Below, one piece after another: positions 15,855 through 24,069 of a stretch of 25,586 bases of DNA. The notes beneath the pieces are model-generated. The model ran no database searches, was not told where the DNA came from, and saw only the letters and a program-made list of their open reading frames with translations. The first letter of the stretch is position 1, and each line of letters begins with the position of its first letter. The stretch spans positions 6,358-31,943 of the forward strand of contig MHCO01000038.1 in assembly GCA_001816645.1 (NCBI GenBank). Direction: 5' to 3'. Made by a program: the position numbers and the translations under genes. This DNA comes from Candidatus Woykebacteria bacterium GWB1_45_5. Lineage in GTDB: Bacteria > Patescibacteriota > Microgenomatia > Woykebacterales > RBG-16-39-9b.

Positions 15855-17636
15855 ATGTGGTTATATTTGAAGAAAGCAATATTTGTCTGGAGGGTGCAGG
15901 GTTTAAAAGGGCTTTTAACCCGTACCTATTATTTTTTTAAAAAAAGATCTCCCGGCGAAAGAAATCTGTATTTAAATTGGATAAAAAAGAATGAGCCTTC
16001 CCACTTAGGGTTGAAGGAACAAATGAGAAAAGCAAACAATTTAGCAAAAAAACCTCTCTTTAGCATCATCACCGCTACGTTTAATGTTTCACCAGAAATA
16101 TTTAAAGAGACTTTTGAGTCAGCCATAAGCCAAACTTATGGTAACTGGGAATGGTGTTTAGTTGATGGCTCTAGCGACATTAAAATAAAAAAATTTATCA
16201 AAGATTTAGCTGTTCAGGATAAAAGAATAAAATTTAAATCGCTGGATAAAAATTTGGGAATTGCCGAAAACTTCAACAAAGCAGCTAATATAGCTGGTGG
16301 CGATTACATAGCGTTTTTAGATCATGATGATTTACTGCGGCCATCTGCTCTTTTTGAAGTAGCCGCCGGATTAAATAAACAGGAGGCAGATTTTATTTAT
16401 TCGGACGAGGATAAGGTTGCTAATGGAAAGCGTTTTGATCCGTTTTTTAAACCTGACTGGTCACCCCATTTGTTGACCTCGTTCAATTATATAAACCACC
16501 TCACAGTTATGAGTAGGGAATTGTTCAAAAATGTCGGTGGTTTTCGGGAAGGTTTTGATGGAGCCCAGGATTATGATCTTTATCTTCGGGCAACAGGACA
16601 GGCTAAAAATATTTTACATATACCAAAGGTGCTTTACAGTTGGCGGAGAACTAAAGGTTCGACGGCGGCTGGTTTTTTTGAAAAAGGCTACGCGCAAGAA
16701 TCCGGTAAAAAGGTCCTAGAGTCTTATTTAAGGGAGAATAAAATTGCTGGAGTAGTAGAGGAAACCCCTTACCCAGGAATTTATCGGGTAAGACGAAGGC
16801 TTCTAAAAGAACCAGAAATATCAATTATTATTCCGACTCAAGATAAAAAAGACTATTTAGAAAGATGCGTCGATTCAATTTTTAAAAGCAGCTATAAAAA
16901 TTTCGAAATAATAATCGTCAACAACCAAAGTCAGAGGCTAGACACTTTAAATTATTTACGCCAACTTTCTAAAAATAAAAAAATAAAGATTTTAAATTAT
17001 GAAAAACCATTCGATTTCTCGGCGATTAATAATTTTGCTGTAGCAAAAACTAAAAACCCTTATATTTTATTTTTAAATAACGATACACAGGTAATAACTT
17101 CCGATTGGCTTGAATCAATGCTTGAGATTGTTCAAGACGAAAAAGTAGGGGTTGTTGCGCCAAAGCTTCTTTTTCCCAACGGAACTGCCCAGAATTTCGG
17201 GGTAGTGGTTGGGTTAGGCGGTATAGCCGGAAGTGTCTTTCAAGGTTATCCGAGAGAACACCCAGGCTACTGGGGGAATTTAGTGACAATTAGAGATGTT
17301 TCGGCGGTCTCGGCAGCGGCTATGCTTGTGAAGAGGAAAGTCTTTGAACAAGTTAGTGGTTTTGATGAGAATTTAAAAATCGCCTTTAATGATATTGACT
17401 TCTGCCTAAAGGTAGGAGAGAAGGGTTACTATGTAGTGGTGACTCCGTATGCTGAACTTTACCACTGGGAGTCCGTAACCAGGGGGCGTGAGTATTCGGG
17501 CGAAAAGCTAAATCAATTCAGGAAAGAAATAAACCATTTTGCTAAAAAATGGAAAAAAGTATTGGGGGCTGGTGACCCGTTTTATAATAGAAACCTTTCA
17601 TTAATACACCCTGATTATAGGATCAATGATGGATAA
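15855..17636 (+). CDS. Tandem two-domain GT2 glycosyltransferase
   Basis: This 593-residue protein carries two GT-A glycosyltransferase domains. The first begins at LFSIITATFN (68-77), with VDGSSD and the DHDD metal motif at 156-159. WRRTKGSTA closes it near 263-271. The second begins at EISIIIPTQD (321-330), with IIVNNQS and LNND (407-410), then SAVSAAAMLVKRKVF and FNDIDFCLKVGEKGY. A leader of about 65 residues with a W/K-rich start precedes the first domain. Such double GT2 proteins, often called O-antigen or rhamnosyltransferases, extend glycans with two activities or a repeated one. With both rhamnose donors made nearby, rhamnosyl transfer is plausible but not shown. It overlaps the next GT2 by 11 bases. 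Confidence 0.9.
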   Translation: MWLYLKKAIFVWRVQGLKGLLTRTYYFFKKRSPGERNLYLNWIKKNEPSHLGLKEQMRKANNLAKKPLFSIITATFNVSPEIFKETFESAISQTYGNWEWCLVDGSSDIKIKKFIKDLAVQDKRIKFKSLDKNLGIAENFNKAANIAGGDYIAFLDHDDLLRPSALFEVAAGLNKQEADFIYSDEDKVANGKRFDPFFKPDWSPHLLTSFNYINHLTVMSRELFKNVGGFREGFDGAQDYDLYLRATGQAKNILHIPKVLYSWRRTKGSTAAGFFEKGYAQESGKKVLESYLRENKIAGVVEETPYPGIYRVRRRLLKEPEISIIIPTQDKKDYLERCVDSIFKSSYKNFEIIIVNNQSQRLDTLNYLRQLSKNKKIKILNYEKPFDFSAINNFAVAKTKNPYILFLNNDTQVITSDWLESMLEIVQDEKVGVVAPKLLFPNGTAQNFGVVVGLGGIAGSVFQGYPREHPGYWGNLVTIRDVSAVSAAAMLVKRKVFEQVSGFDENLKIAFNDIDFCLKVGEKGYYVVVTPYAELYHWESVTRGREYSGEKLNQFRKEINHFAKKWKKVLGAGDPFYNRNLSLIHPDYRINDG

Positions 17637-18468
17637 AATTACTTTTATTATAGTGACTTGGAATTCGTCAGGGACGATAGATGGATGTTTAAAAAGGTTA
17701 GAAAAGCTAAAGGTTGAAGTGTGGGTGGTCGATAATAATTCTTCGGATGATACAGTCAGCAAAGTAAAAGAATACCCCCAGGTAAAGCTAATTAAAAATA
17801 AGTCCAATTTGGGTTTTGCGACAGCTAACAATGTTGTCTTGAAGAAAGTAATAAGCGAATTTGTGTTTTTGCTAAATCCTGATGCCCAATTGGTTGGTGC
17901 TGCGTTGGCCGAGATGATTAAGTTTATGGAAAAGAATAAAGACGTTGGGATTTTGGGACCGAAGCTCTTAAATCCTGACGGGAGCCTCCAAAGAGAAATG
18001 ACACCTTTTCCTGGTTTATTAGATCAGATCTTGATTCTACTAAGGTTACATCGGCTACCTTGGTTTAGGAATTTGGTTTATCCGAATTACGATTATAATA
18101 AAACGCAGGAGGCGCCCCATTTGATGGGATCAGCTTTATTGGTTAGAAAAGAAGTCTTTGAAAAAGTCGGGGCATTTGATGAAAATTTCTTTTTATGGTT
18201 TGAGGAAACCGATTTAGAAAAAAGAGCTAAAGAGGCTGGATTTAAAATAATTTACTACCCAAAGGCGCAGGTTAAACACCTAAGGTCCACCTCGATAAAA
18301 AAGATAAATCCCCTGAAACGACAAGCCATTTGGAACAAAAGCTTACGTTACTATTTCAAGAAGCATAAATCAAGGTTGGAACAACTAATTTTAGAACCAT
18401 TTATTTACATAAGTTTCCTGCCAGCGCTTTTACTAGTAGTAAAGGAGAAAATTAGATTGAGGACGTGA
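17626..18468 (+). CDS. GT2-family glycosyltransferase, WbbL/rhamnosyltransferase-like
   Basis: This 280-residue protein has the order seen in WbbL-type rhamnosyltransferases. FIIVTWNSSGTI (7-18) comes first, then WVVDNNSSDDT (33-43), SNLGFATANN (60-69) and the NPDA metal motif (84-87). LMGSALLVRKEVFEKVGAFDE and FEETDLEKRAKEAGF follow. A hydrophobic segment near the C-terminus (about 255-272) may anchor it to the membrane. It would add a sugar, likely rhamnose given the rml operon just upstream, to a lipid-linked glycan. Two adjacent ATG codons (17626 and 17629) are possible starts; AGGA lies a few bases before them. It is the last gene of its unit. Confidence 0.86.
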   Translation: MMDKITFIIVTWNSSGTIDGCLKRLEKLKVEVWVVDNNSSDDTVSKVKEYPQVKLIKNKSNLGFATANNVVLKKVISEFVFLLNPDAQLVGAALAEMIKFMEKNKDVGILGPKLLNPDGSLQREMTPFPGLLDQILILLRLHRLPWFRNLVYPNYDYNKTQEAPHLMGSALLVRKEVFEKVGAFDENFFLWFEETDLEKRAKEAGFKIIYYPKAQVKHLRSTSIKKINPLKRQAIWNKSLRYYFKKHKSRLEQLILEPFIYISFLPALLLVVKEKIRLRT

Positions 18469-18487
18469 GAATTGCATAAGCCATTCT

Positions 18488-18512
18488 AGTGGTCGTAGCA
18501 AGCGATCAAGTA
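18488..18512 (+). repeat. Conserved intergenic box, copy 1 (no stem-loop)
   Basis: The sequence reads AGTGGTCGTAGCAAGCG followed by ATCA and AGTA. It matches the boxes at 22802 and 25137 in order and spacing and lies in the same place, between a stop codon and an extended -10 promoter. Unlike the other two copies, the segment that follows is AT-only and has no matching right arm. Confidence 0.5.
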
Positions 18513-18540
18513 AATTTAAATGTTAGATTTATTTTATTTG

Positions 18541-18549
18541 TGTTAAAAT
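18541..18549 (+). promoter_or_regulatory. Extended -10 promoter for the rmd/gmd/GT4 unit
   Basis: TGTTAAAAT has the TG of an extended -10 followed by TAAAAT (18544-18549). The box ends 10 bases before the ATG at 18560, so the leader would be about 3 bases. No ribosome binding site is present and no clear -35 is needed for this promoter type. Confidence 0.55.
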
Positions 18550-18559
18550 TCTTGGATCT

Positions 18560-19507
18560 ATGAAAGTCTTGGTTACTGGTATATCTGGTTTTGTCGGCCC
18601 CCATCTGGCCGAATTTTTATTGGAAAAAAAGTTTAGGGTGACAGGTACGGTTAAAGATAGAAGCGAGAACACTCTAAATTTTGGAAATCGGATAGAAATA
18701 TTTAGTGGAGATCTCTTGAGTGGAGAGTTTGTGTACAATTTAGTAAAAAAAAGTAAACCTGATCTTACCTTTCATCTAGCAGCATTTACTAGTCCAGCAG
18801 AAAGTTTTGAAGATCCGACGAAAGTTGTTATTAATAATGTCCAGATAACAATAAACCTTTTGGAAGCGTTAAGGAAGGTGGGTAAAACAGATTCAAGGAC
18901 TTTAATAGTGGGATCAGCTGATGAATATGGTTTGGTTCAAGAGAGGGACAACCCGGTTAAAGAAGATGCTCCTTTGAGGCCTGTAAACCCCTACGCCGTA
19001 TCAAAGGTGGCCCAAGATTTTTTAGGACTTCAGTATCACCTAGCCTATAAACTTAATACTATTCGTGTTCGTCCCGGTAACCAAATCGGACCAGGCCAAA
19101 GGACTGATTTTGTCATCTCGTCTTTTGCTAAACAAGTAGCCGATGCAGAAAAAGGCAAGCAACGTCCAGTAATTAAAGTCGGTAACTTAGAAGTCGTCCG
19201 TGATTTTACGGATGTTCGTGATATGATAAAAGCTTACCTCTTAGCGGTTTTGCAGGGAAAGCCTGGTGAGGTATACAATTTAGGATCTGGTTTTGGTCTA
19301 GCGATTCGGGAGGTTTTGAATAGACTGGTAAGTCTTTCAAAAGTTAAGTTAAAGATTAAAAAAGATCCAGCAAGAATAAGGCCCCTAGATGTTCCAAAAC
19401 TAATTATTGATGCTTCAAAATTTAAAGAATTAACAGGTTGGCAGCCAAAAATTAAGATTGAGCAGACGCTAAAGGATGTTTTAAATTATTGGAGGGAAAA
19501 TGCCTAA
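18560..19507 (+). CDS. rmd: GDP-4-keto-6-deoxy-D-mannose reductase (Rmd-like)
   Basis: This 315-residue SDR probably reduces the product of the next gene (gmd) to GDP-D-rhamnose. It shows GISGFVG (7-13), FHLAAFTSPAESF (71-83), S119 in GSADEYG, and Y145-x3-K149 (PYAVSK). The RVRPGNQIGPGQ segment is the equivalent of the RPFNHTGPGQ motif that marks Rmd enzymes, and DFTDVRDMIKAY and GEVYNLGSG also fit. A fucose-forming epimerase/reductase (Fcl) usually has different residues around this motif, so Rmd is preferred, though GDP-talose or related products cannot be excluded. It overlaps gmd by 8 bases, and a GGAGG site within its end serves gmd. Confidence 0.82.
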   Translation: MKVLVTGISGFVGPHLAEFLLEKKFRVTGTVKDRSENTLNFGNRIEIFSGDLLSGEFVYNLVKKSKPDLTFHLAAFTSPAESFEDPTKVVINNVQITINLLEALRKVGKTDSRTLIVGSADEYGLVQERDNPVKEDAPLRPVNPYAVSKVAQDFLGLQYHLAYKLNTIRVRPGNQIGPGQRTDFVISSFAKQVADAEKGKQRPVIKVGNLEVVRDFTDVRDMIKAYLLAVLQGKPGEVYNLGSGFGLAIREVLNRLVSLSKVKLKIKKDPARIRPLDVPKLIIDASKFKELTGWQPKIKIEQTLKDVLNYWRENA

Positions 19508-20483
19508 AACCAAAAAACAGAAAGTAGCACTAATAACTGGTATTACTGGTCAGGACGGCTCCTACTTAGCAGAGTTTCTTCTAGGAAAGGGCTACAAAGT
19601 TTACGGTATCACTAGGCGTACCTCCACAATGAATTTTGGCCGGATTCAGCACCTCATTGGGAAGCTAGAACTTATCCAAGCCGATCTTCTTGACCAACAC
19701 TCTCTGACAAACGCTGTTTTTGAAGCTCAGCCAGATGAGGTTTACAATTTAGCGGCTCAATCTTTTGTTCCTACTTCCTGGTCGCAACCAGTTCTTACTG
19801 GCGAATTTACTGCCCTTGGGGTAACTAGAGTGTTGGAAGCAATCAGACTTGCCAAACCTAATACAAAATTTTATCAGGCTTCTTCCTCAGAGATGTTTGG
19901 TAATGTAAAAGAGACTCCCCAAAATGAAAATACCCCCTTTTACCCCAGAAGTCCTTACGGAATTGCTAAAGTTTATGGACATTGGATCGCCGTAAACTAC
20001 CGGGAAAGCTACGATATATTTGCTGTCTCAGGAATTTTGTTTAATCACGAATCACCAAGGCGGGGGTTAGAATTTGTTACAAGAAAAATAAGTAACGGGG
20101 TTGCTAAGATTTATCTAGGCAAACAAAAAGATCTACATTTAGGTAATTTATACGCACATCGCGATTGGGGGTTTGCTGGTGACTATGTGCAGGCTATGTG
20201 GTTGATGCTGCAACAAAAGAAACCAGACGATTTCGTTGTTGGTACAGGTAAAAGCCATTCAGTTAGAGATTTGGTGAAAAAGGCATTTAAAGTAGTTGGA
20301 ATTGAAAATTGGGAAGAGTATGTGGTGGTTGACCAAAAATTACTTAGACCGGCAGAGGTGGATAAATTAGTAGCAGACTCCACCAAAGCTAGAAAGTTAC
20401 TTGGTTGGAGACCAAAGGTAAGCCTTGAGAAATTAATAGAAATGATGGTTAAAGCCGACATTGAATATGAAAGTCGTAATTGA
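19500..20483 (+). CDS. gmd: GDP-mannose 4,6-dehydratase (Gmd)
   Basis: This 327-residue SDR dehydrates GDP-mannose to GDP-4-keto-6-deoxymannose. It has the Gmd-specific GITGQDGSYLAE (14-25), the RRTSTMNFGRI loop (39-49) that binds cofactor and contacts the neighbouring subunit, and NLAAQSFVPTSW (83-94). The catalytic SSSEMFGN (128-135, E131), Y153-x3-K157 (YGIAK) and NHESPRRG are also present, followed by LGNLYAHRDWGFAGDYV. It is shorter than E. coli Gmd (373) but complete at both ends. A strong Shine-Dalgarno, GGAGG at 19491-19495, precedes the ATG. Its substrate would come from the mannose-1-phosphate guanylyltransferase at 24042, and the partner reductase is immediately upstream. Confidence 0.95.
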   Translation: MPKTKKQKVALITGITGQDGSYLAEFLLGKGYKVYGITRRTSTMNFGRIQHLIGKLELIQADLLDQHSLTNAVFEAQPDEVYNLAAQSFVPTSWSQPVLTGEFTALGVTRVLEAIRLAKPNTKFYQASSSEMFGNVKETPQNENTPFYPRSPYGIAKVYGHWIAVNYRESYDIFAVSGILFNHESPRRGLEFVTRKISNGVAKIYLGKQKDLHLGNLYAHRDWGFAGDYVQAMWLMLQQKKPDDFVVGTGKSHSVRDLVKKAFKVVGIENWEEYVVVDQKLLRPAEVDKLVADSTKARKLLGWRPKVSLEKLIEMMVKADIEYESRN

Positions 20484-21615
20484 TGCTAGGTTTTATGGAC
20501 CGGAAGGAGCGGGGCTCGGAAAATACGTCGAAAAGCTCCTTGAGTATTTAGAGCAGCTTGATAAAGAAACCGAATATTTTATTTTTCTTAGAAAAGAAAA
20601 TTTTCACTTATATAAACCAACCGCGCCAAATTTCAAAAAAGTCTTAGCCGACGCCCGTTGGTATTCACTAAAAGAGCAGGTACTTCTACCAATTACTTTG
20701 GCAAAAATAAAGCCAGATTTGACTCATTTTGCCCATTACAACATCCCATTTTTTTGGGCCGGTAAATTCATTGTCACCATTTATGATTTAACTAAGACCG
20801 AGTTTGGCAAACAGGCGTCGAACATAAAAAACCCAGCGGTCTATCTGACTAAGCAAACTATCTATAACCTGGTGCTTAAGCGGGCGATTAAAAACTCGCT
20901 TAAAATTATTGCCGGATCGGAAAGCACGAAGAACAAATTGATCAGCTGGTTTAAAGTGGATGATAAAAAAATCAAGACTATTTACGCGGGTCCGGACGAA
21001 CTATTTGTTGATAATGAAAAAACAATCAACACTGAAGAAGTCAAAGAGGTTGCTAATCGTTATCACATCCAACAGCCGTTTGTTATTTATGTTGGTAATG
21101 CCTTTCCTTATAAGAATTTGGTGATTGTTTTGAGAGCACTAAAACTACTTGATAAAAAAATTAGTTTTGTTTACACGTCTTCGCGGAATGTTTTTGTGGA
21201 TAAACTAGCTGCGCAAGCAAAGGAACTTGGTGTTGGGAATCGATTAATTACTACTGGCTTTGTACCAAACGAACACCTAGCCGCTTTATACAAATTAGCA
21301 GCTTGTCTTGTTTTTCCATCACTTTCCGAGGGTTTTGGTTTGCCCGGGGTGGAAGCAATGGCTAGTAGATGCCCAGTGGTTTGCTCAGACATTGACGTGT
21401 TCAAGGAAGTTTACAACGAGGCCGCTTTATATTTTGATCCTAATTCAGCTAGTGATTTGACTAACAAAATCAACTTAGTTATAAACGGGTCAGATTTAAG
21501 AAAAGACCTTATCAATAAGGGTCTGGAGCAAGCGGGTAAATATTCTTGGCGAAAGTTGGCCATCGAAACCTTAGGTCTCTATAAAAAGGTTATCACGGAA
21601 GGGGTTGATAAGTGA
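20467..21615 (+). CDS. GT4-family glycosyltransferase, first tandem paralogue
   Basis: This 382-residue GT-B enzyme begins VVIDARFYGPEGAGLGKYVEK, a glycine loop common in mannosyl/rhamnosyl GT4 enzymes. The donor domain has YVGNAFPYKNL, the GFVPNEHLAALYKLA region and the intact EX7E motif (SEGFGLPGVEAMA). The ATG at 20467 is chosen; a TTG at 20461 would add two residues. The gene overlaps gmd by 17 bases and the next gene by 4 (GTGA). Nearly every block of the sequence recurs in the next gene, so the pair arose by tandem duplication. The gmd neighbour suggests a GDP-mannose or GDP-rhamnose donor, which is inference only. Confidence 0.88.
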   Translation: MKVVIDARFYGPEGAGLGKYVEKLLEYLEQLDKETEYFIFLRKENFHLYKPTAPNFKKVLADARWYSLKEQVLLPITLAKIKPDLTHFAHYNIPFFWAGKFIVTIYDLTKTEFGKQASNIKNPAVYLTKQTIYNLVLKRAIKNSLKIIAGSESTKNKLISWFKVDDKKIKTIYAGPDELFVDNEKTINTEEVKEVANRYHIQQPFVIYVGNAFPYKNLVIVLRALKLLDKKISFVYTSSRNVFVDKLAAQAKELGVGNRLITTGFVPNEHLAALYKLAACLVFPSLSEGFGLPGVEAMASRCPVVCSDIDVFKEVYNEAALYFDPNSASDLTNKINLVINGSDLRKDLINKGLEQAGKYSWRKLAIETLGLYKKVITEGVDK

Positions 21616-22781
21616 GGATTGGTCTTGACGCTCGAAATTATGGCCCAGAAGGTACAGGTATCGGTAGATACATCGAGAAACTTCTGGAAAATCTCCAAAA
21701 GTTAGACAATCAAAATGAGTATTTTGTTTTCTTGAGAAAAGATAACTTCCATCTTTTTAATCCAACTGCTGTCAACTTCAAAAAAGTTATAGCCGAAGCT
21801 TGGTGGTATTCTCTTAAGGAACAACTACTACTTCCGGCAGTTTTGATGAGACTGAAGCTGGATTTGGTTCATTTTCCTCATTTCAACATCCCACTCCTTT
21901 ATCCTGGGAAATTTGTGGTGACGATTCACGACGTCATCAAAAGCGAGTTCAAAGGCGCTTCAGCGACGACGCGAAGCTTACCGATATATTATTTGAAACA
22001 TTTTGGCTACGAAGTGACGATTCGTCAGGCGGTAAGGAGGGCGAAGAAAATATTTACCCCTTCCAATTTTGTGAAAAAGAAATTGGTTAACAGTTTTGGA
22101 TTACCCGGCGAAAAAATTGTCGTCACCCCCGAAGCAGCGGACGAGCTGTTTGTTCAAGCTGGTAAGCAAGAAGTCCCTGAAGGACGGGCTCGGCAAGTTT
22201 TAGCTACCTACGGAATCAAAAAATCATTTATCCTTTATGTTGGTAACGCCTTTCCCTACAAAAATCTAGAAAATCTTTTACTTGCATTACCATCACTTAA
22301 TAAAAAGATTTATTTGGTTTATGTTGGCGACCGTAATGTTTTTGTAGAAAGATTGATTGAGAAGGCAAAAAAGATCGGTGTCGACAACCGCTTGATCGCC
22401 GCTGGTTTTGTACCAAACGAAGATTTGGCAATTCTTTATAAATTGGCAGAGTGTTTCGTTTTCCCCTCACTTTCCGAAGGTTTTGGCCTGCCAGGAATTG
22501 AGGCAATGGCAGCAGGTTGTCCGGTAGTTTGTTCGAATATTCCGGTGTTTAAAGAAGTTTATGGTGATGCAGCAGTGTATTTCGATCCGAAAAAACCGAA
22601 AGAGATCGCGGAAAAAATAGAATTAATAATTAAGAATGCACCCTCCTCCGCTAAAGCTTCGGCGGGCAGGGAATTCAGAATTCAATTGATAAAGAAAGGG
22701 TTTGAGCAAGTGAAAAAATATTCTTGGAAAAAATTGGCCGAACAGACGCTTCAAGTTTATAAGTCCGTAGCCTCCGATTAG
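21612..22781 (+). CDS. GT4-family glycosyltransferase, second tandem paralogue
   Basis: This 389-residue protein is a close paralogue of the preceding gene: IGLDARNYGPEGTGIGRYIEK at the start, WYSLKEQLLLP, YVGNAFPYKNLENLL and an intact EX7E motif (SEGFGLPGIEAMAAG). Compared with its twin it carries an extra run of about ten residues near the C-terminus (APSSAKASAGRE), encoded by a GC-rich palindromic element. The start is GTG at 21612, overlapping the upstream TGA; a purine-rich GGAAGGGG lies about 10 bases before it. It probably adds a different sugar or linkage from its twin. It is the last gene of the rmd/gmd unit. Confidence 0.87.
   Translation: MRIGLDARNYGPEGTGIGRYIEKLLENLQKLDNQNEYFVFLRKDNFHLFNPTAVNFKKVIAEAWWYSLKEQLLLPAVLMRLKLDLVHFPHFNIPLLYPGKFVVTIHDVIKSEFKGASATTRSLPIYYLKHFGYEVTIRQAVRRAKKIFTPSNFVKKKLVNSFGLPGEKIVVTPEAADELFVQAGKQEVPEGRARQVLATYGIKKSFILYVGNAFPYKNLENLLLALPSLNKKIYLVYVGDRNVFVERLIEKAKKIGVDNRLIAAGFVPNEDLAILYKLAECFVFPSLSEGFGLPGIEAMAAGCPVVCSNIPVFKEVYGDAAVYFDPKKPKEIAEKIELIIKNAPSSAKASAGREFRIQLIKKGFEQVKKYSWKKLAEQTLQVYKSVASD
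22641..22671 (+). repeat. GC-rich palindromic element inserted in a GT4 gene
   Basis: Arms CCCT(CCT)CCGC (22641-22651) and GCGG(GC)AGGG (22662-22671) can pair as two 4-bp stems around a TAAAGCTTCG loop. It is GC-rich in AT-rich surroundings, and the adjacent tandem paralogue lacks it. Its core resembles short palindromic repeats I recall from CPR genomes; that recollection is not checked here. Confidence 0.6.
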
Positions 22782-22801
22782 CAAAGATGATTAGCCCACA
22801 A

Positions 22802-22869
22802 AGTGGTCGCAGCACGCGGAGTATTCGGCTTCGGCACGAAGTGCGGACGGCATAGAATACGAGCGTGCT
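22802..22869 (+). repeat. Conserved intergenic box with large stem-loop, copy 2
   Basis: The box AGTGGTCGCAGC + ACGCGG + AGTA starts at 22802. AGCACGC (22811-22817) pairs with GCGTGCT (22863-22869), and after a small internal loop GTATTC (22821-22826) pairs with GAATAC (22855-22860). An inner hairpin CTTCG-GCA-CGAAG lies at 22829-22841. The right arm runs into the TATAAT promoter box. GATTAG and CACAA upstream also recur before copy 3. No T-run follows, so it is not a normal terminator. Confidence 0.6.
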
Positions 22870-22874
22870 ATAAT
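22866..22874 (+). promoter_or_regulatory. Extended -10 promoter for GT4/manC unit
   Basis: TGCTATAAT is a perfect extended -10 (TATAAT at 22869-22874). It ends 7 bases before the ATG at 22882, leaving no room for a leader or ribosome binding site. The stem-loop just upstream shares its last bases. Confidence 0.65.
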
Positions 22875-22881
22875 TATCCTT

Positions 22882-24069
22882 ATGAAACAACCAAAGATTG
22901 CTCTTGTTCACGATTATTTCAATCAGTATGGCGGTGGAGAGCGAGTACTGCAGTCTTTAAATGAGATTTGGCCGGACGCGCCGATTTACACTTCTATTTA
23001 TGACAAAGACCTAATGCAGGGTTGGCTCGGGATAAACAAATCTTTAATTAAAACCAATTTAATTTCCAAGCTTCCGTTCAGCAATTATTTAGTAAAGCAT
23101 TATTTTGCCATTTACCCACTTGCCTTCCGCCTCCAAAATGTTGGTGATGCCGATATAATCTTAAGTGACACCTCTTACGCATCGAAATTCGCCCGAGGTA
23201 AAAAAGACTCCATCCACATTTGCTACATTTTTACCCCACCCAGGTTTCTTTGGGGTTACGACACCGAGTTGACTCGTTACTACAGCAAGCCGTTCGACAA
23301 GGTTTTAAGCCCCCTATACAGCTTAGTTGTTCCACCAGTAAAAAAAGTCCTAAGGAAGCTGGATTATAACGCGGCTCAAAAAGTAAATTTTTTTATTTCC
23401 ATCTCCAAAGAGGTTCAAGCTCGGATAAAGAAACATTATGGTCGGGATTCAGTAGTGATTTACCCACCAGTGGATATCTCGCGGTTCGCGAAAGTATCAA
23501 GTATACGAGGACGTATTTTTGAAGAATCAAAAAGCAAGGATCAAGTGTCAAGTAAACAAAATTTTTATCTCGTTGTGTCAAGACTTGGGGGGTACAAAAA
23601 AGTCGATATTGTTGTTGAGGCTTTTAACAAGCTTGGACTACCGTTAAAAATCGTGGGGGAAGGACCGCAGTTTAATTATTTAAAATCGATCGCGAAAGGT
23701 AATGTTGAGCTTCTTGGCCGAAGGAGCGATGAAGAAGCGACCCATCTTTTCCAATCCTGCACGGCTTTGATTTTCCCTACCTATGAAGATTTTGGGATTG
23801 TGCCGGTGGAAGCGATGGCAGCTGGCAGACCAGTAATTGCCTATCGGCGAGGCGGCGCTTTGGAGACAGTAGTTGAAGGCGTTACGGGGGAATTTTTTGA
23901 TAAGCAGACGAGCGATGCTATAATTAAGCTAGTTACGAAATTTAATCCCGGTAAGTATGATTCCAAAGCCTGCATCCGGCAGGCTAAAAAATTCTCTAAA
24001 GAAGAATTTAAACGTAAAATTAAGTTTTTTGTGGAGGAAGCGTGGCAAAAGCAGAAAACTACATTGTAA
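22882..24069 (+). CDS. GT4-family glycosyltransferase, WbaZ/mannosyltransferase-like
   Basis: This 395-residue GT-B enzyme begins IALVHDYFNQYGGGERVLQ, the glycine-rich loop typical of WbaZ-like mannosyltransferases. DTSYASKFAR, ICYIFTPPRFLWGYD and IYPPVDISRF follow. The donor half has YLVVSRLGGYKKVDIVVEAF, LPLKIVGEGPQ and an intact EX7E motif (YEDFGIVPVEAMAAGRP). Between ISRFAK and QNFYLVVSR there is an extra polar run of about 20 residues encoded by repeated AAGTATCAAG/GATCAAG-like DNA. It overlaps manC by 28 bases. The adjacent GDP-mannose gene makes GDP-mannose a likely donor. The ATG at 22882 follows the promoter directly. Confidence 0.88.
   Translation: MKQPKIALVHDYFNQYGGGERVLQSLNEIWPDAPIYTSIYDKDLMQGWLGINKSLIKTNLISKLPFSNYLVKHYFAIYPLAFRLQNVGDADIILSDTSYASKFARGKKDSIHICYIFTPPRFLWGYDTELTRYYSKPFDKVLSPLYSLVVPPVKKVLRKLDYNAAQKVNFFISISKEVQARIKKHYGRDSVVIYPPVDISRFAKVSSIRGRIFEESKSKDQVSSKQNFYLVVSRLGGYKKVDIVVEAFNKLGLPLKIVGEGPQFNYLKSIAKGNVELLGRRSDEEATHLFQSCTALIFPTYEDFGIVPVEAMAAGRPVIAYRRGGALETVVEGVTGEFFDKQTSDAIIKLVTKFNPGKYDSKACIRQAKKFSKEEFKRKIKFFVEEAWQKQKTTL
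23491..23555 (+). repeat. In-frame short-repeat insertion in a GT4 gene
   Basis: The stretch contains repeated related units (AAGTATCAAGTATAC, GGATCAAG, TGTCAAGTA) and encodes a polar, lysine/serine-rich linker between the two GT-B halves. The flanking protein blocks are conserved and in frame. Boundaries are approximate. Confidence 0.5.

Noticed and set aside
22802..22881. Intrinsic terminator or riboswitch before the GT4 gene at 22882
   Set aside because: The stem-loop has no following T-run, and its right arm overlaps the -10 box, leaving no leader RNA for a riboswitch.
22641..23555. CRISPR array or tandem repeat locus
   Set aside because: The repeated units are short, different from one another and in frame inside genes. 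There are no regularly spaced direct repeats.
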